Assembly: GCA_024809215.1 (NCBI GenBank) | Contig: JANUBW010000009.1 | Location: 310,001 to 374,000 of the forward strand | Origin: Niastella sp. OAS944 | GTDB lineage: Bacteria > Bacteroidota > Bacteroidia > Chitinophagales > Chitinophagaceae | Direction of reading: 5' to 3' | Length of the DNA stretch: 64,000 nt | Part shown: positions 25,026 to 33,200 of the stretch, one piece after another | How the letters are laid out: each line of letters opens with the position of its first letter | Position numbering within the stretch: the stretch's first letter is position 1 | The notes under the pieces: generated by a model | Databases searched by the model: none | Seen by the model: only the letters and a program-made list of their open reading frames with translations | Told to the model about the DNA's origin: nothing | Made by a program: the position numbers and the translations under genes

Positions 25026-25064
25026 TATTGTAATCAATAACTTACCCCCTAACACAGGCTGCTT

Positions 25065-26063
25065 ATGCACTTTTTAATGAATGGTAAATCATTTACCCTC
25101 CTTCGGTTAATTGTTTTTATTTTCCTGTTAGCAAATATTGGTTGTGGAAAAGAGGGCTCTACAGAGCTGCCGGTTAACAGTGGTGGTGGCGGGCTCAGTG
25201 GCGGTTCGGCCAAATATGCTCTTGTACCGTCGGGTTCAGGATGTTCCGATGCTGTGGTTACCGGTTCCTTTGTGGCCGGTGTTGATCTGGGGCCCGATGC
25301 TGCACTGACAGTTACAGTAAATGTTACAACTATAGGCGACTGGACCTATTCAACCAAACTGGTAAATGGATTTTTATTTGCCGGGGCAGGCATTTTCACC
25401 GCTACAGGTAAACAGACTATTACGCTTATGGCAGCCGGTAATCCTACAAAGGTTGGTAATACCTCATTCCGTCTTGGTATCGATGGGGCAAACTGTTCGT
25501 TCGCTGTACCTGTAACTGCCACTGCTGGTGGCGGTACAACAACGGCCGAATTTTATTATAAAGCCAACATTGAAGGGGTTAATTATGTACAGGAAGCTAC
25601 AGTTACCAACGGCTACGACTGGTTTATTGGCAACCTTCCCCAGGGTAACGACCTGGTGGTGGCCGGCAGTATCAGTACTACGGTTACGCCGGTGCCTGCC
25701 GGAAAAACTGATTTACTCATCGCCAAGGGCGTTCTGCATAACTATACAACAATTACTCAGGACCAGTTAAAAACATTCTTTCCTGTAGGTTCTGTTTCCT
25801 TTGCTCCTGCCGATCCGTTTAGTGGCGACGGTATAACCATTTTGTGGACCGACCCCAGCGGTGTACGCTGGACAACAGGCAATGGATCAACGCAGCAGTT
25901 TGGCAGTTCATTTAAAATAATAAGTGCAGAGGATTATGTGGATGATAATGGTGATGATTATTTGAAAGTAAAAGTACAATTCAATTGCAAGCTTTATAGC
26001 ACAGGTACAAGAGCTGTTAAGCAGGTGACCAACGGCGAAGCCGTATTGCTTTTTGGTATCTAA
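25065..26063 (+). CDS. Lipoprotein with Ig-like repeats, function unknown
   Basis: 332 residues. Signal peptide with lipobox (FIFLLANIGC), then a Gly/Ser linker (NSGGGGLSGGSAK). Residues about 45-150 look like an Ig/beta-sandwich repeat (SGCSDAVVTGSFVAGVDLGPDAALTVTVNVTTIGDWTYSTKLVNGFLFAGAGIFTATGKQTITLMAAG) whose Cys-x..GSF pattern resembles repeated units in Bacteroidota lipoproteins. A second beta-rich domain fills 165-332 (AEFYYKANIEGVNYVQE...). Probably a surface or periplasmic binding protein. Two starts are possible (25065, 25077). Confidence 0.8.
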   Translation: MHFLMNGKSFTLLRLIVFIFLLANIGCGKEGSTELPVNSGGGGLSGGSAKYALVPSGSGCSDAVVTGSFVAGVDLGPDAALTVTVNVTTIGDWTYSTKLVNGFLFAGAGIFTATGKQTITLMAAGNPTKVGNTSFRLGIDGANCSFAVPVTATAGGGTTTAEFYYKANIEGVNYVQEATVTNGYDWFIGNLPQGNDLVVAGSISTTVTPVPAGKTDLLIAKGVLHNYTTITQDQLKTFFPVGSVSFAPADPFSGDGITILWTDPSGVRWTTGNGSTQQFGSSFKIISAEDYVDDNGDDYLKVKVQFNCKLYSTGTRAVKQVTNGEAVLLFGI

Positions 26064-26088
26064 TTGTTAGAAATAGTTGAGTTAGTGA

Positions 26089-26119
26089 GCCTCCCGACTT
26101 TTGTCGGGAGGCTTTTTTT
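26089..26119 (+). terminator. Rho-independent terminator
   Basis: GCCTCCCGAC (26089-26098) pairs with GTCGGGAGGC (26103-26112), 10 bp, followed by seven T. It ends the lipoprotein gene. Confidence 0.9.
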
Positions 26120-26238
26120 ATGCTGCATAAAAGCAGATATGTTAACGCCACGCTTTTGACATACCTGTAGTTATATATGGTAATAACAAACCTACTTTGT
26201 GGGTAGACTAAATAAGTCTACTGAAATAGTGGGTTTAT

Positions 26239-26269
26239 TTTGGTGAATTGATAACACCCTGTATATTTG
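26239..26269 (+). promoter_or_regulatory. Consensus Bacteroidota promoter of the TonB receptor leader
   Basis: TTTG (26239-26242), exactly 19 nt, TATATTTG (26262-26269): a perfect TTTG-N19-TAnnTTTG. The transcript would start near 26276 and include the small ORF at 26305 and the TonB receptor gene. It is the best promoter match in the window. Confidence 0.7.
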
Positions 26270-26304
26270 TAGAGAATTAAAGTGGTTTTTTAAATCCTAA
26301 AGCA

Positions 26305-26409
26305 ATGAAACCATTAATAACACCCGACTATAATAAACTTCAATTGCAATTTGCCTGCTTAAGGTATTGCATGATCACCGATTACAGTTCCTACCGCTGT
26401 TGCCGATAG
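26305..26409 (+). CDS. Small Cys-rich leader ORF upstream of a TonB receptor
   Basis: 34 codons starting MKPLITPDYNKL, containing FACLRYC and ending YRCCR: four cysteines in the last 17 residues, with two adjacent just before the stop. It begins about 30 nt after the predicted start site and ends 152 nt before the receptor gene. The position and Cys enrichment at the end fit a cysteine-responsive leader peptide; no homology is claimed, and it could be a chance frame. The remaining leader (26410-26561) holds no terminator-like hairpin that I can see. Confidence 0.4.
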   Translation: MKPLITPDYNKLQLQFACLRYCMITDYSSYRCCR

Positions 26410-26561
26410 TCCCCGGTTTTGTTTGTGAATATATGTGCTGTCTTCAATGAAGGCCCCAATGCCTCATGCCTGAAAGATCCTGATCCCATTTTGTATAAGT
26501 CCTGATACTGAATTGATACAATTCAGCGGATACATTTTATAAACAAGTTTAACCTTAAACA

Positions 26562-29117
26562 ATGCTTAAAATGAGAAAGCTTGCATTCTTTTTATTACTT
26601 ACACTATTTGCAGGGGCGGCTGCTGCCCAGCAGGTGGTGACGGGAGTGGTAAAAGATAGCCTTGGAACGGCCCTTGCCGGTACTACCGTAGTTATTAAAG
26701 GAACCAATAATCATGGCATTGCCGATGATAAAGGTTCGTTTACCATCAATACAAAAAAGCCCCTGCCTTTTATTCTTCGCATAACATCGGTTGGGTATAA
26801 AACGCAGGAGGTGGAAGTAACTGAATTAAGTTCGCCACTCACTATTACATTAGCTACCAATAATTCGCTGGTTGAAGTGGTGATCACATCGCGCCGCCGG
26901 GTTGAGACAGCACAGGAAGTGCCCATTCCTATTTCGGTAGTAGGTGGTGGCCAGGTTGAAGCAACAGGTTCATTTAACGTAAACCGCTTAAAGGAACTGG
27001 TGCCTACTGTTCAGCTGTATTCTTCAAACCCACGTAATACCACATTGAACGTACGCGGCCTGGGTTCTACTTTTGGCCTTACCAACGATGGTATTGACCC
27101 CGGAGTAGGTTTTTATGTTGACGGTGTATATTATGCGCGGCCTGCTGCCACAACCCTCGACTTTGTTGATGTAGAGCAAATAGAAGTATTGCGCGGTCCG
27201 CAGGGTACTTTGTTTGGTAAGAACACAACTGCCGGTGCATTTAACATCACCACCCGCAAACCTACTTTTACGCCCGGCGCTACTTTTGAGGCCAGCTACG
27301 GTAATTTTGGTTTTGTACAGGCAAAAGCTTCAGTAACCGGTCCGTTAATAAAAGATAAACTGGCCGCCCGCCTGAGTTTTTCGGGTACGCAACGCGATGG
27401 AGTTATTTATAACACATCAACAGGTAAATACACAAACGATATCAATAACCTGGGTATACGTGCGCAATTCTTATATACGCCTTCTTCAAAAACAACCATT
27501 ACCCTGGCCGGTGATTTTAACCGCCAACGCCCCGATGGCTATGCGCAGGTGGTTGCCGGTGTGGTAACCACGCAGCGCGCCGCATACCGCCAGTTTGAAA
27601 ATATAATTAAAGACCTCAATTACGATCTGCCAAGCAGAAACCCCTTCGATCGTCTTATAGATCACAATACAACCTGGCGCTCAGGTAATGATCTGCATGG
27701 CGTATCACTTAATATTGATCACAAGATCGGCAGAGCTACCCTTACTTCAACTACTGCATATCGTTATTGGCACTGGGACCCCTCAAACGACCGCGACTTT
27801 ACCGGGTTGGCCGTATTGAGCTTATCGCAAGCCACTTCTAAACACAAACAATGGACACAGGAAGTTCGTTATGCCGGTAGTTTCAGCAACAGGTTGAGTG
27901 GTGTGGTAGGTGTATTCCTCATTGGCCAGGACCTGCAAACAGATCCTTTTCATATTGAAGAATCGGGCAATGCGCAATGGCGTTTTTCACAAAGCACTAC
28001 CAGCGCCAAATGGAAAACACCGGGCCTTTTTGATGGGTTTGGTATTAAGACCAACTCACGCCTGCAAACATTTGGCGCCGCCATCTTTGGTCAGCTCGAC
28101 TGGGCCATTACCGATCGTTTGCATGTATTGCCCGGTTTGCGCTTTAACTACGATAAAAAGGAAGTTAATTATGATCGTACAACCTATGGCGGATTGCAAA
28201 CAACCGATCCCGACCTGCTTGCTTTAAAAGCACTGGTGTATACCGATCAGCAGTTTGATGCCAATGTTGATGAGAATAATTTTTCGGGTCAGTTAACGGT
28301 AGCGTATAAGGCAAATAGTAGTATCAATGCTTTTGTTACCGCCAGCACCAGCTACAAACCTATTGGCGTTAACCTGGGTGGTTTACCTACAGCCAATGGT
28401 AAAGTAATGACCGAACTGGCTCAGGTAAAACCTGAATATGTAAAACACTTTGAAGCTGGTTTAAAAACAAGACCAACGGCCAACTCAATTGTGAATGTAG
28501 TGTTCCATTATACCAGTGTAGATGATTATCAAACCCAGGTGCAAACGGCCGAAGTGGGAGTGAACCGTGGTTACCTGGCCAATGCCGATGAAATTCGGGT
28601 ACTGGGTCTTGAACTGGATGCAGCCTTTAACATAGGCGAGCATTTGACATTGAATGGCGCTGCTGCCTGGACGGAGGGTGAATATGTTTCTTTCCCCAAT
28701 GCGCCAGTGCCTTTGGAAGAAACCGGCGCTTCATCTGCTTTCAAAGATATTAGTGGTGGCAACCTGCCCGGTATTTCCAAATGGGCCGGTTCATTAGGTG
28801 GTGAGCTTACTTCAAAACAAAGCAGGTTATTAGGTCAAAGCGGAAAATTCTTCCTGGGTGCTGATACTTATTTCCGCTCAGGTTTCTCTTCAAGTCCATC
28901 TCCATCACAATACCTGAATATACCTGGTTATGCATTGGTGAACTCACGACTTGGTTTTCGTGCAGCCACCGGGTTAAGCTTGTTTGTTTGGGCGCGTAAC
29001 CTGTTAGATAGAGATTATTTTGAACAATTATTGCCAGCAGCAGGTAATGCCGGTCACTATGCAGGTGTGCTGGGTGATCAAAGAACATATGGCATTACTG
29101 TACGGTATTCGTTATAA
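26562..29117 (+). CDS. TonB-dependent outer membrane receptor
   Basis: 851 residues (an alternative start at 26571 drops three residues). Signal peptide (KLAFFLLLTLFAGAAAAQ); carboxypeptidase-regulatory-like domain (about 22-105, VTGVVKDSLGTALAGTTVVIKGTNNHGIADDKG); TonB plug (about 110-230, EVPIPISVVGGGQVEATGSFNVNRLKELVPTVQLYSS.. LNVRGLGSTFGLTNDGIDPGVGFYVDGVYYARPAATTLDFVDVEQIEVLRGPQGTLFGKNTTAGAFNITTRKP); then a TonB_dep_Rec beta-barrel ending in a terminal aromatic-rich strand (GVLGDQRTYGITVRYSL). The plug resembles CirA/FepA-like receptors rather than SusC. No SusD follows, so the cargo is likely small (iron complex, vitamin or organic solute). Confidence 0.93.
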   Translation: MLKMRKLAFFLLLTLFAGAAAAQQVVTGVVKDSLGTALAGTTVVIKGTNNHGIADDKGSFTINTKKPLPFILRITSVGYKTQEVEVTELSSPLTITLATNNSLVEVVITSRRRVETAQEVPIPISVVGGGQVEATGSFNVNRLKELVPTVQLYSSNPRNTTLNVRGLGSTFGLTNDGIDPGVGFYVDGVYYARPAATTLDFVDVEQIEVLRGPQGTLFGKNTTAGAFNITTRKPTFTPGATFEASYGNFGFVQAKASVTGPLIKDKLAARLSFSGTQRDGVIYNTSTGKYTNDINNLGIRAQFLYTPSSKTTITLAGDFNRQRPDGYAQVVAGVVTTQRAAYRQFENIIKDLNYDLPSRNPFDRLIDHNTTWRSGNDLHGVSLNIDHKIGRATLTSTTAYRYWHWDPSNDRDFTGLAVLSLSQATSKHKQWTQEVRYAGSFSNRLSGVVGVFLIGQDLQTDPFHIEESGNAQWRFSQSTTSAKWKTPGLFDGFGIKTNSRLQTFGAAIFGQLDWAITDRLHVLPGLRFNYDKKEVNYDRTTYGGLQTTDPDLLALKALVYTDQQFDANVDENNFSGQLTVAYKANSSINAFVTASTSYKPIGVNLGGLPTANGKVMTELAQVKPEYVKHFEAGLKTRPTANSIVNVVFHYTSVDDYQTQVQTAEVGVNRGYLANADEIRVLGLELDAAFNIGEHLTLNGAAAWTEGEYVSFPNAPVPLEETGASSAFKDISGGNLPGISKWAGSLGGELTSKQSRLLGQSGKFFLGADTYFRSGFSSSPSPSQYLNIPGYALVNSRLGFRAATGLSLFVWARNLLDRDYFEQLLPAAGNAGHYAGVLGDQRTYGITVRYSL

Positions 29118-29157
29118 AAATTAGGTTTTCATTGCACGTTGTCTTTTTAGTCTGATG

Positions 29158-29190
29158 GCCGTCCCGAATAATCGGGACGGCTTTATTTTA
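29158..29190 (+). terminator. Rho-independent terminator between convergent genes
   Basis: GCCGTCCCGA (29158-29167) pairs with TCGGGACGGC (29172-29181), 10 bp, 4-nt loop, followed by TTTATTTTA. It serves the receptor gene and may also act on the minus-strand gene at 29199. Confidence 0.85.
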
Positions 29191-29198
29191 TTCCAAAG

Positions 29199-29936
29199 CT
29201 ATTGACCTACAGGGCCGTTCTTCCAGTATTTTACATTCTTCCAGCGGGTTTCAGAGCGGGAACCGGAAATATTATATACACCGCATTTAAAGTAATGGGT
29301 AGCATCGCCGCGATCGGCATAATTACCTTTTAAGGTGTTGTTAATATATACATAGATCCTGCCATTGTCTGCATCATGCTGCACGTTCACGTGTGTCCAT
29401 TTGTTGTAGGCGCTTGTTAGCAGGGTTTCATTGTCGTAGCGTTTTATGGTGCCGCCGCTGGCCGAATGTATCTTAAGCATAATGGCTGTTGCGTTGGTCG
29501 ATCCGCCAAATACCTGCATTATATCGGTACCCGCTGAACCGGATACAATATATACATCGCCTTCAAACTGGTGCCGGCCCGAAGTATAGTTATTATTCAT
29601 GCGCAGTTCTGAACGGGGGCCGGTAGTACAGCCTTCGTACTGGCATTCATCATCGGGATATATCCAGAAGCGATGTTCGCCGCCTGAATAACTGTAACGG
29701 TCCGATTGAGAAAGGTCCCAGGGCGTTTGAATACTATAGGTGTAGGATGTTTGTGTCCAACCGCTGGTAGGGTTGGCTTCGGTATGTACATTGGCCGAAG
29801 ACGTTTGGTTGTTTTCCGTAGCGGGCGTTGCTGTTTTGTTACAGCTGCCATGTACAAGTGAAAAGATAATTAGTAGAAATAAAATGGTCTTTAAGGACAG
29901 CGCAAAGTGGCTGCCCTTTGATGGTAAATAATTCAT
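29199..29936 (-). CDS. Polysaccharide lyase family 7-like lipoprotein
   Basis: 245 residues. N-terminal signal with lipobox (LVHGSC) and a 30-residue linker, then a ConA-like jelly roll of about 190 residues. The PL7 hallmark RSELR is present (TGPRSELRMNN) and the final strand motif YFKCGVYNISG matches the PL7 YFKAGxYNQ motif. The third PL7 motif, Q(I/V)H, is not clean: the corresponding segment reads IMQVFGGS, lacking the His. It may therefore be a variant lyase on another uronic-acid polymer or a binding protein. Convergent with the TonB receptor, sharing the terminator at 29158-29190. Confidence 0.75.
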   Translation of the reverse strand: MNYLPSKGSHFALSLKTILFLLIIFSLVHGSCNKTATPATENNQTSSANVHTEANPTSGWTQTSYTYSIQTPWDLSQSDRYSYSGGEHRFWIYPDDECQYEGCTTGPRSELRMNNNYTSGRHQFEGDVYIVSGSAGTDIMQVFGGSTNATAIMLKIHSASGGTIKRYDNETLLTSAYNKWTHVNVQHDADNGRIYVYINNTLKGNYADRGDATHYFKCGVYNISGSRSETRWKNVKYWKNGPVGQ

Positions 29937-30070
29937 TTGGCAAGTTTTAATGATTGAAGAATTCGTACATGTTATAAATAGTTGCGGTTAAACAACTATA
30001 TAAAACAGTTAGTAAAAGTTAAGCAATGAAATGGTGAGAAGCATATGCTCGATTGGCATTCTATTCGGTG

Positions 30071-30125
30071 AAGTTGGCTTTAGGTCAAAGTGGAGAAAAC
30101 TCTTCCTGTGGGCCGATACGCTAAG
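30071..30125 (+). pseudogene. Decayed fragment of a TonB receptor
   Basis: The sequence reads LGQSG in one frame and KLFLWADTL in the next, matching LGQSG-KFFLGADTY of the receptor at 26562-29117 (28828-28880 region) with a frameshift. DNA similarity is high (TTAGGTCAAAG-Y-GGA and CTTCCTG blocks). It is a remnant of a homologous receptor gene. Confidence 0.5.
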
Positions 30126-30143
30126 ACGGGTATTTAAATAATT

Positions 30144-30174
30144 TCTGAACAGATGATATAAATATTTATTTTTG
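30144..30174 (+). promoter_or_regulatory. Promoter candidate of the FG-GAP protein gene
   Basis: TATTTTTG (30167-30174) matches TAnnTTTG; TCTG (30144-30147) lies exactly 19 nt upstream. It implies a leader of about 109 nt. Confidence 0.45.
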
Positions 30175-30289
30175 CATGTCTCCTCAATATAAAACCTCAA
30201 GAACGCAGGATAAATCGTATTCCTTCACAAGTCAGATACAGGCGTAAATGCCTGAATATTAAACCCTTTTTACCAGATAAAAAGATAAC

Positions 30290-33200
30290 ATGCAGTATCG
30301 CCCGTTAAACAGAAAGTATATACTTGTACTATGTGCTTTACTTGTTGGTTTTAGTTTGTTTGCACAACCGACCATTAATTCATTCACTCCATTGTCGGGC
30401 CCATCGGGCACCGTAGTAACGCTTACAGGCACCGGTTTTAATACTGTAGCGGCCAATAATATTGTATACTTTGGTGCAACAAAGGGAACGGTGAATACGG
30501 CAACCGCTACATCACTTACCGTAACTGTACCTGTAGGGGCCACTTATGGGCCTGTTACAGTTACTACCGATAATCTTACTTATGCTTCGCGGTTACCTTT
30601 TCTAATAACCTATGCCGGCGGCGATACGGCTTTTCGTGGCGATTATTTCGTTATGGGAGTAAAGGAGACAACCGGCGAAGATCCGTACAAAATGGCCCTC
30701 GGTGATATTGATGGCGATGGCAAACCCGATATTGTTGTTGCTAACCGCCAATCGACGTTTATTTCCGTTCTCAGAAATATTGGCACGCCGGGAAATGTGA
30801 AACTGGCTGCTAAAATAGATTTCGCTGTTGGTGATATGCCGTCAGGTGTGGCAGTAGGGGATTTGGATGGGGATGGTAAGCTTGACGTGGCTGTAGCTAA
30901 CAAAACGTCGAACAAAATATCTGTTTTTAGGAACATAAGCACGCCGGGAAATATTTCTTTTTCAGCGGTCCCTGACCTTGTTACCGGGCCCGCAGTGGAA
31001 GACATTTCAATTGCTGATCTGAATGGAAACGGCAAGCCCGATATAATTGTACAGGGCAGCAGTTTGCTTTCTATGTTTACCAACCTGAGTACACCCGGCT
31101 CTATTTCGTTTGCAGCAAAGAGTGATTTGGCCTATACAAATAATATATGGAGGTTAACTGTAGGTGATCTTACGCTTGATGGAAAGCCTGAAATAATAAA
31201 AGCCAATCCATTTTCCGGTAATGTAGAAGTATTTCTTAATACCAGTACCGGCGGGGTAACTTCTTTTGCCGTACCGGTTGCCTATGCAACAGGATCGTAT
31301 AATGCACAAAAACCTGAGATCTGCGATTTTGACAAAAACGGAATGCCCGACCTTATTGTACCCTGTGCTTCTTCTATGGTAATATTCAGAAATTCAGGTT
31401 CTGTTGGCAATTATAGCTTTGGAACGCCTCAACAAATAACTGCGTATGACATAGGGGCAGAGGTGTCGCTCAACGACATGGATGGAGATGGTAATGTTGA
31501 TATTGTAAGAGTTTTATCAAATAGAGATTCTATTGCCATTTTAAGGAATGTTAGTATGCCTGGTAATATCATATTCAGAAAAGAAGCGTTGTTCGCATCT
31601 GAATACCCGTCTGTTTTTGATTTTGTTACAGGCGATTTGGATGGTGATGGTAAACCAGATATTGCTGCGCTTTATAGTAATTACTACCCTGGTGGCAGCT
31701 ATGTTGCCATATACAGGAACCTGGGTAGCGACCCCAGCATAAAGGCCGTGTTACAAAACAATGGCTGCGCCGTTGCCGGGTCAACAATTATTATTAAAGG
31801 GAACAAATTTACCGGGGCTACTGCTGTAAGTACCGGGGGCACACAGGTCACTTCTTTTACCGTGTTGTCTGATACGGCTATCAGCGCTGTTGTAGCCACG
31901 TCTGTAATAAATAATGTAACAGTGGCCAATCAATATGGGACCAGAACCTTTGCCATTCCGCCGCCCACCATTACCCGCTTTACCCCAACAACAGCTAAAA
32001 TTGGGGCTACCATAAAAATAACCGGTACGTATTTATGTGGTACTACAGACGTAAGGCTTGGTGGTGTACCGGCCGCATCGTTTACCATTCATTCCGATAC
32101 CAGTATCTCTGCTGTAATTGGCAGTGCTGGTTCAGGATTTGTGCAGGTGGTAACGCCATACGGTAAGGATAGTTTAACCGGTTTTTTCTGCGGTTCTGAA
32201 ATTACGTCGGTTACACCGGCTTCAGGTAAACCAGGCGCTACAGTTACTATTAAAGGAACCGGGTTTAGTACCACCCCAAATAGTAATGTGGTGTATTTCG
32301 GCGCCGTAAAGGCAGCTGTTACTGCCGCCACAGATACTGAATTGACTGTTACTGTACCCGCAGGTGCAACTTACCAGCCTGTAACAGTAACCGTTAACGG
32401 GTATACTGCCTACAGCAGGCAACCGTTTACACCCACTTTTGAAGGCGGGTTGACTATTACCAACGAATCGTTTGCCTCAAAATCTGATCTTGCTGCGGGT
32501 GATGCACCTATAAGTTCTGCAGTAGCAGATTTTGATCAGGATGGCAAAGTTGATCTGGCGGTTGTTAACAATGTGGCCAATACGGTTTCTGTTTACCGTA
32601 ATACATCGGCACAGGGTGCTGTTACGTTTGCCAATAGCGTTACTTATAACACCGGGTTAGCACCCTATAGCGCTGCGGTAGGCGATTTCGATGGCGATGG
32701 AAAATTGGATCTCGCCATTGCCAACAGTGGAAGTGCAACGGTTTCGGTATTTAAAAATAACAGTACGGCAGGTGCTATTGCATTTGGAAATGGAATGCAA
32801 TTCCCTTCCAGCAGTGTTCCCAGAAGTATTTTTGTAACAGATTTCGATGGTGATGGAAAGCCTGATATTGCTGCTGTTACTGATAGTATTTATCAACATG
32901 TAGCTATTGTTATAAAAAATAATACAACAAACGGCACTATTTCATTTGAAAGACATTTTACATACCCTTATAGCAATCTGCTGAGTGGTTCATACAGTGT
33001 TTGTGTTACCGACTTTGATAATGATGGTAAGCCGGATCTGGCTGCAACCAATAAAAGCCACGCACTTGTAACCGTTATTAGAAATCTTAGTTACCCCGCT
33101 GTAATTGCAATTGATACCAATATTAATTATACTACCGGGACGCTTCCTTATGCAGTAGCTGCCGGCGATCTTAATGGTGACAATAAACCTGAATTGCTTG

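Larger units (their letters stand above)
24660..25064. other. Intergenic region with word-repeat element
   Basis: 405 bp without a convincing gene. It holds the 11 bp tandem repeat at 24797-24840 with related inverted copies, and a palindrome and promoter candidate just before the lipoprotein gene at 25065. A 125-codon reading frame covers most of it but is built from the repeats and is not believed. Confidence 0.6.
29937..30289. other. 353 bp intergenic region with a decayed receptor fragment
   Basis: Holds the TonB-receptor remnant at 30071-30125, a promoter candidate at 30144-30174 for the large gene at 30290, and a short hairpin CAGGC-N6-GCCTG near 30238-30253. A 63-codon minus-strand frame (30009-30200) has no coding look and covers these features. 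Confidence 0.6.

Noticed and set aside
24700-25077. A 125-codon plus-strand frame covering the gap between the SH3-like gene and the lipoprotein gene
   Set aside because: It is made largely from the 11 bp tandem repeat and the promoter region; its translation has no family features and ends in a Cys/Leu-rich run.
26276-26561. Cobalamin or other known riboswitch in the TonB receptor leader
   Set aside because: No B12-box or other known riboswitch core was recognised; the Cys-rich ORF explains the leader better.
30009-30200. A 63-codon minus-strand frame in the gap before the FG-GAP gene
   Set aside because: It covers the decayed receptor fragment and a promoter candidate and has no coding character.
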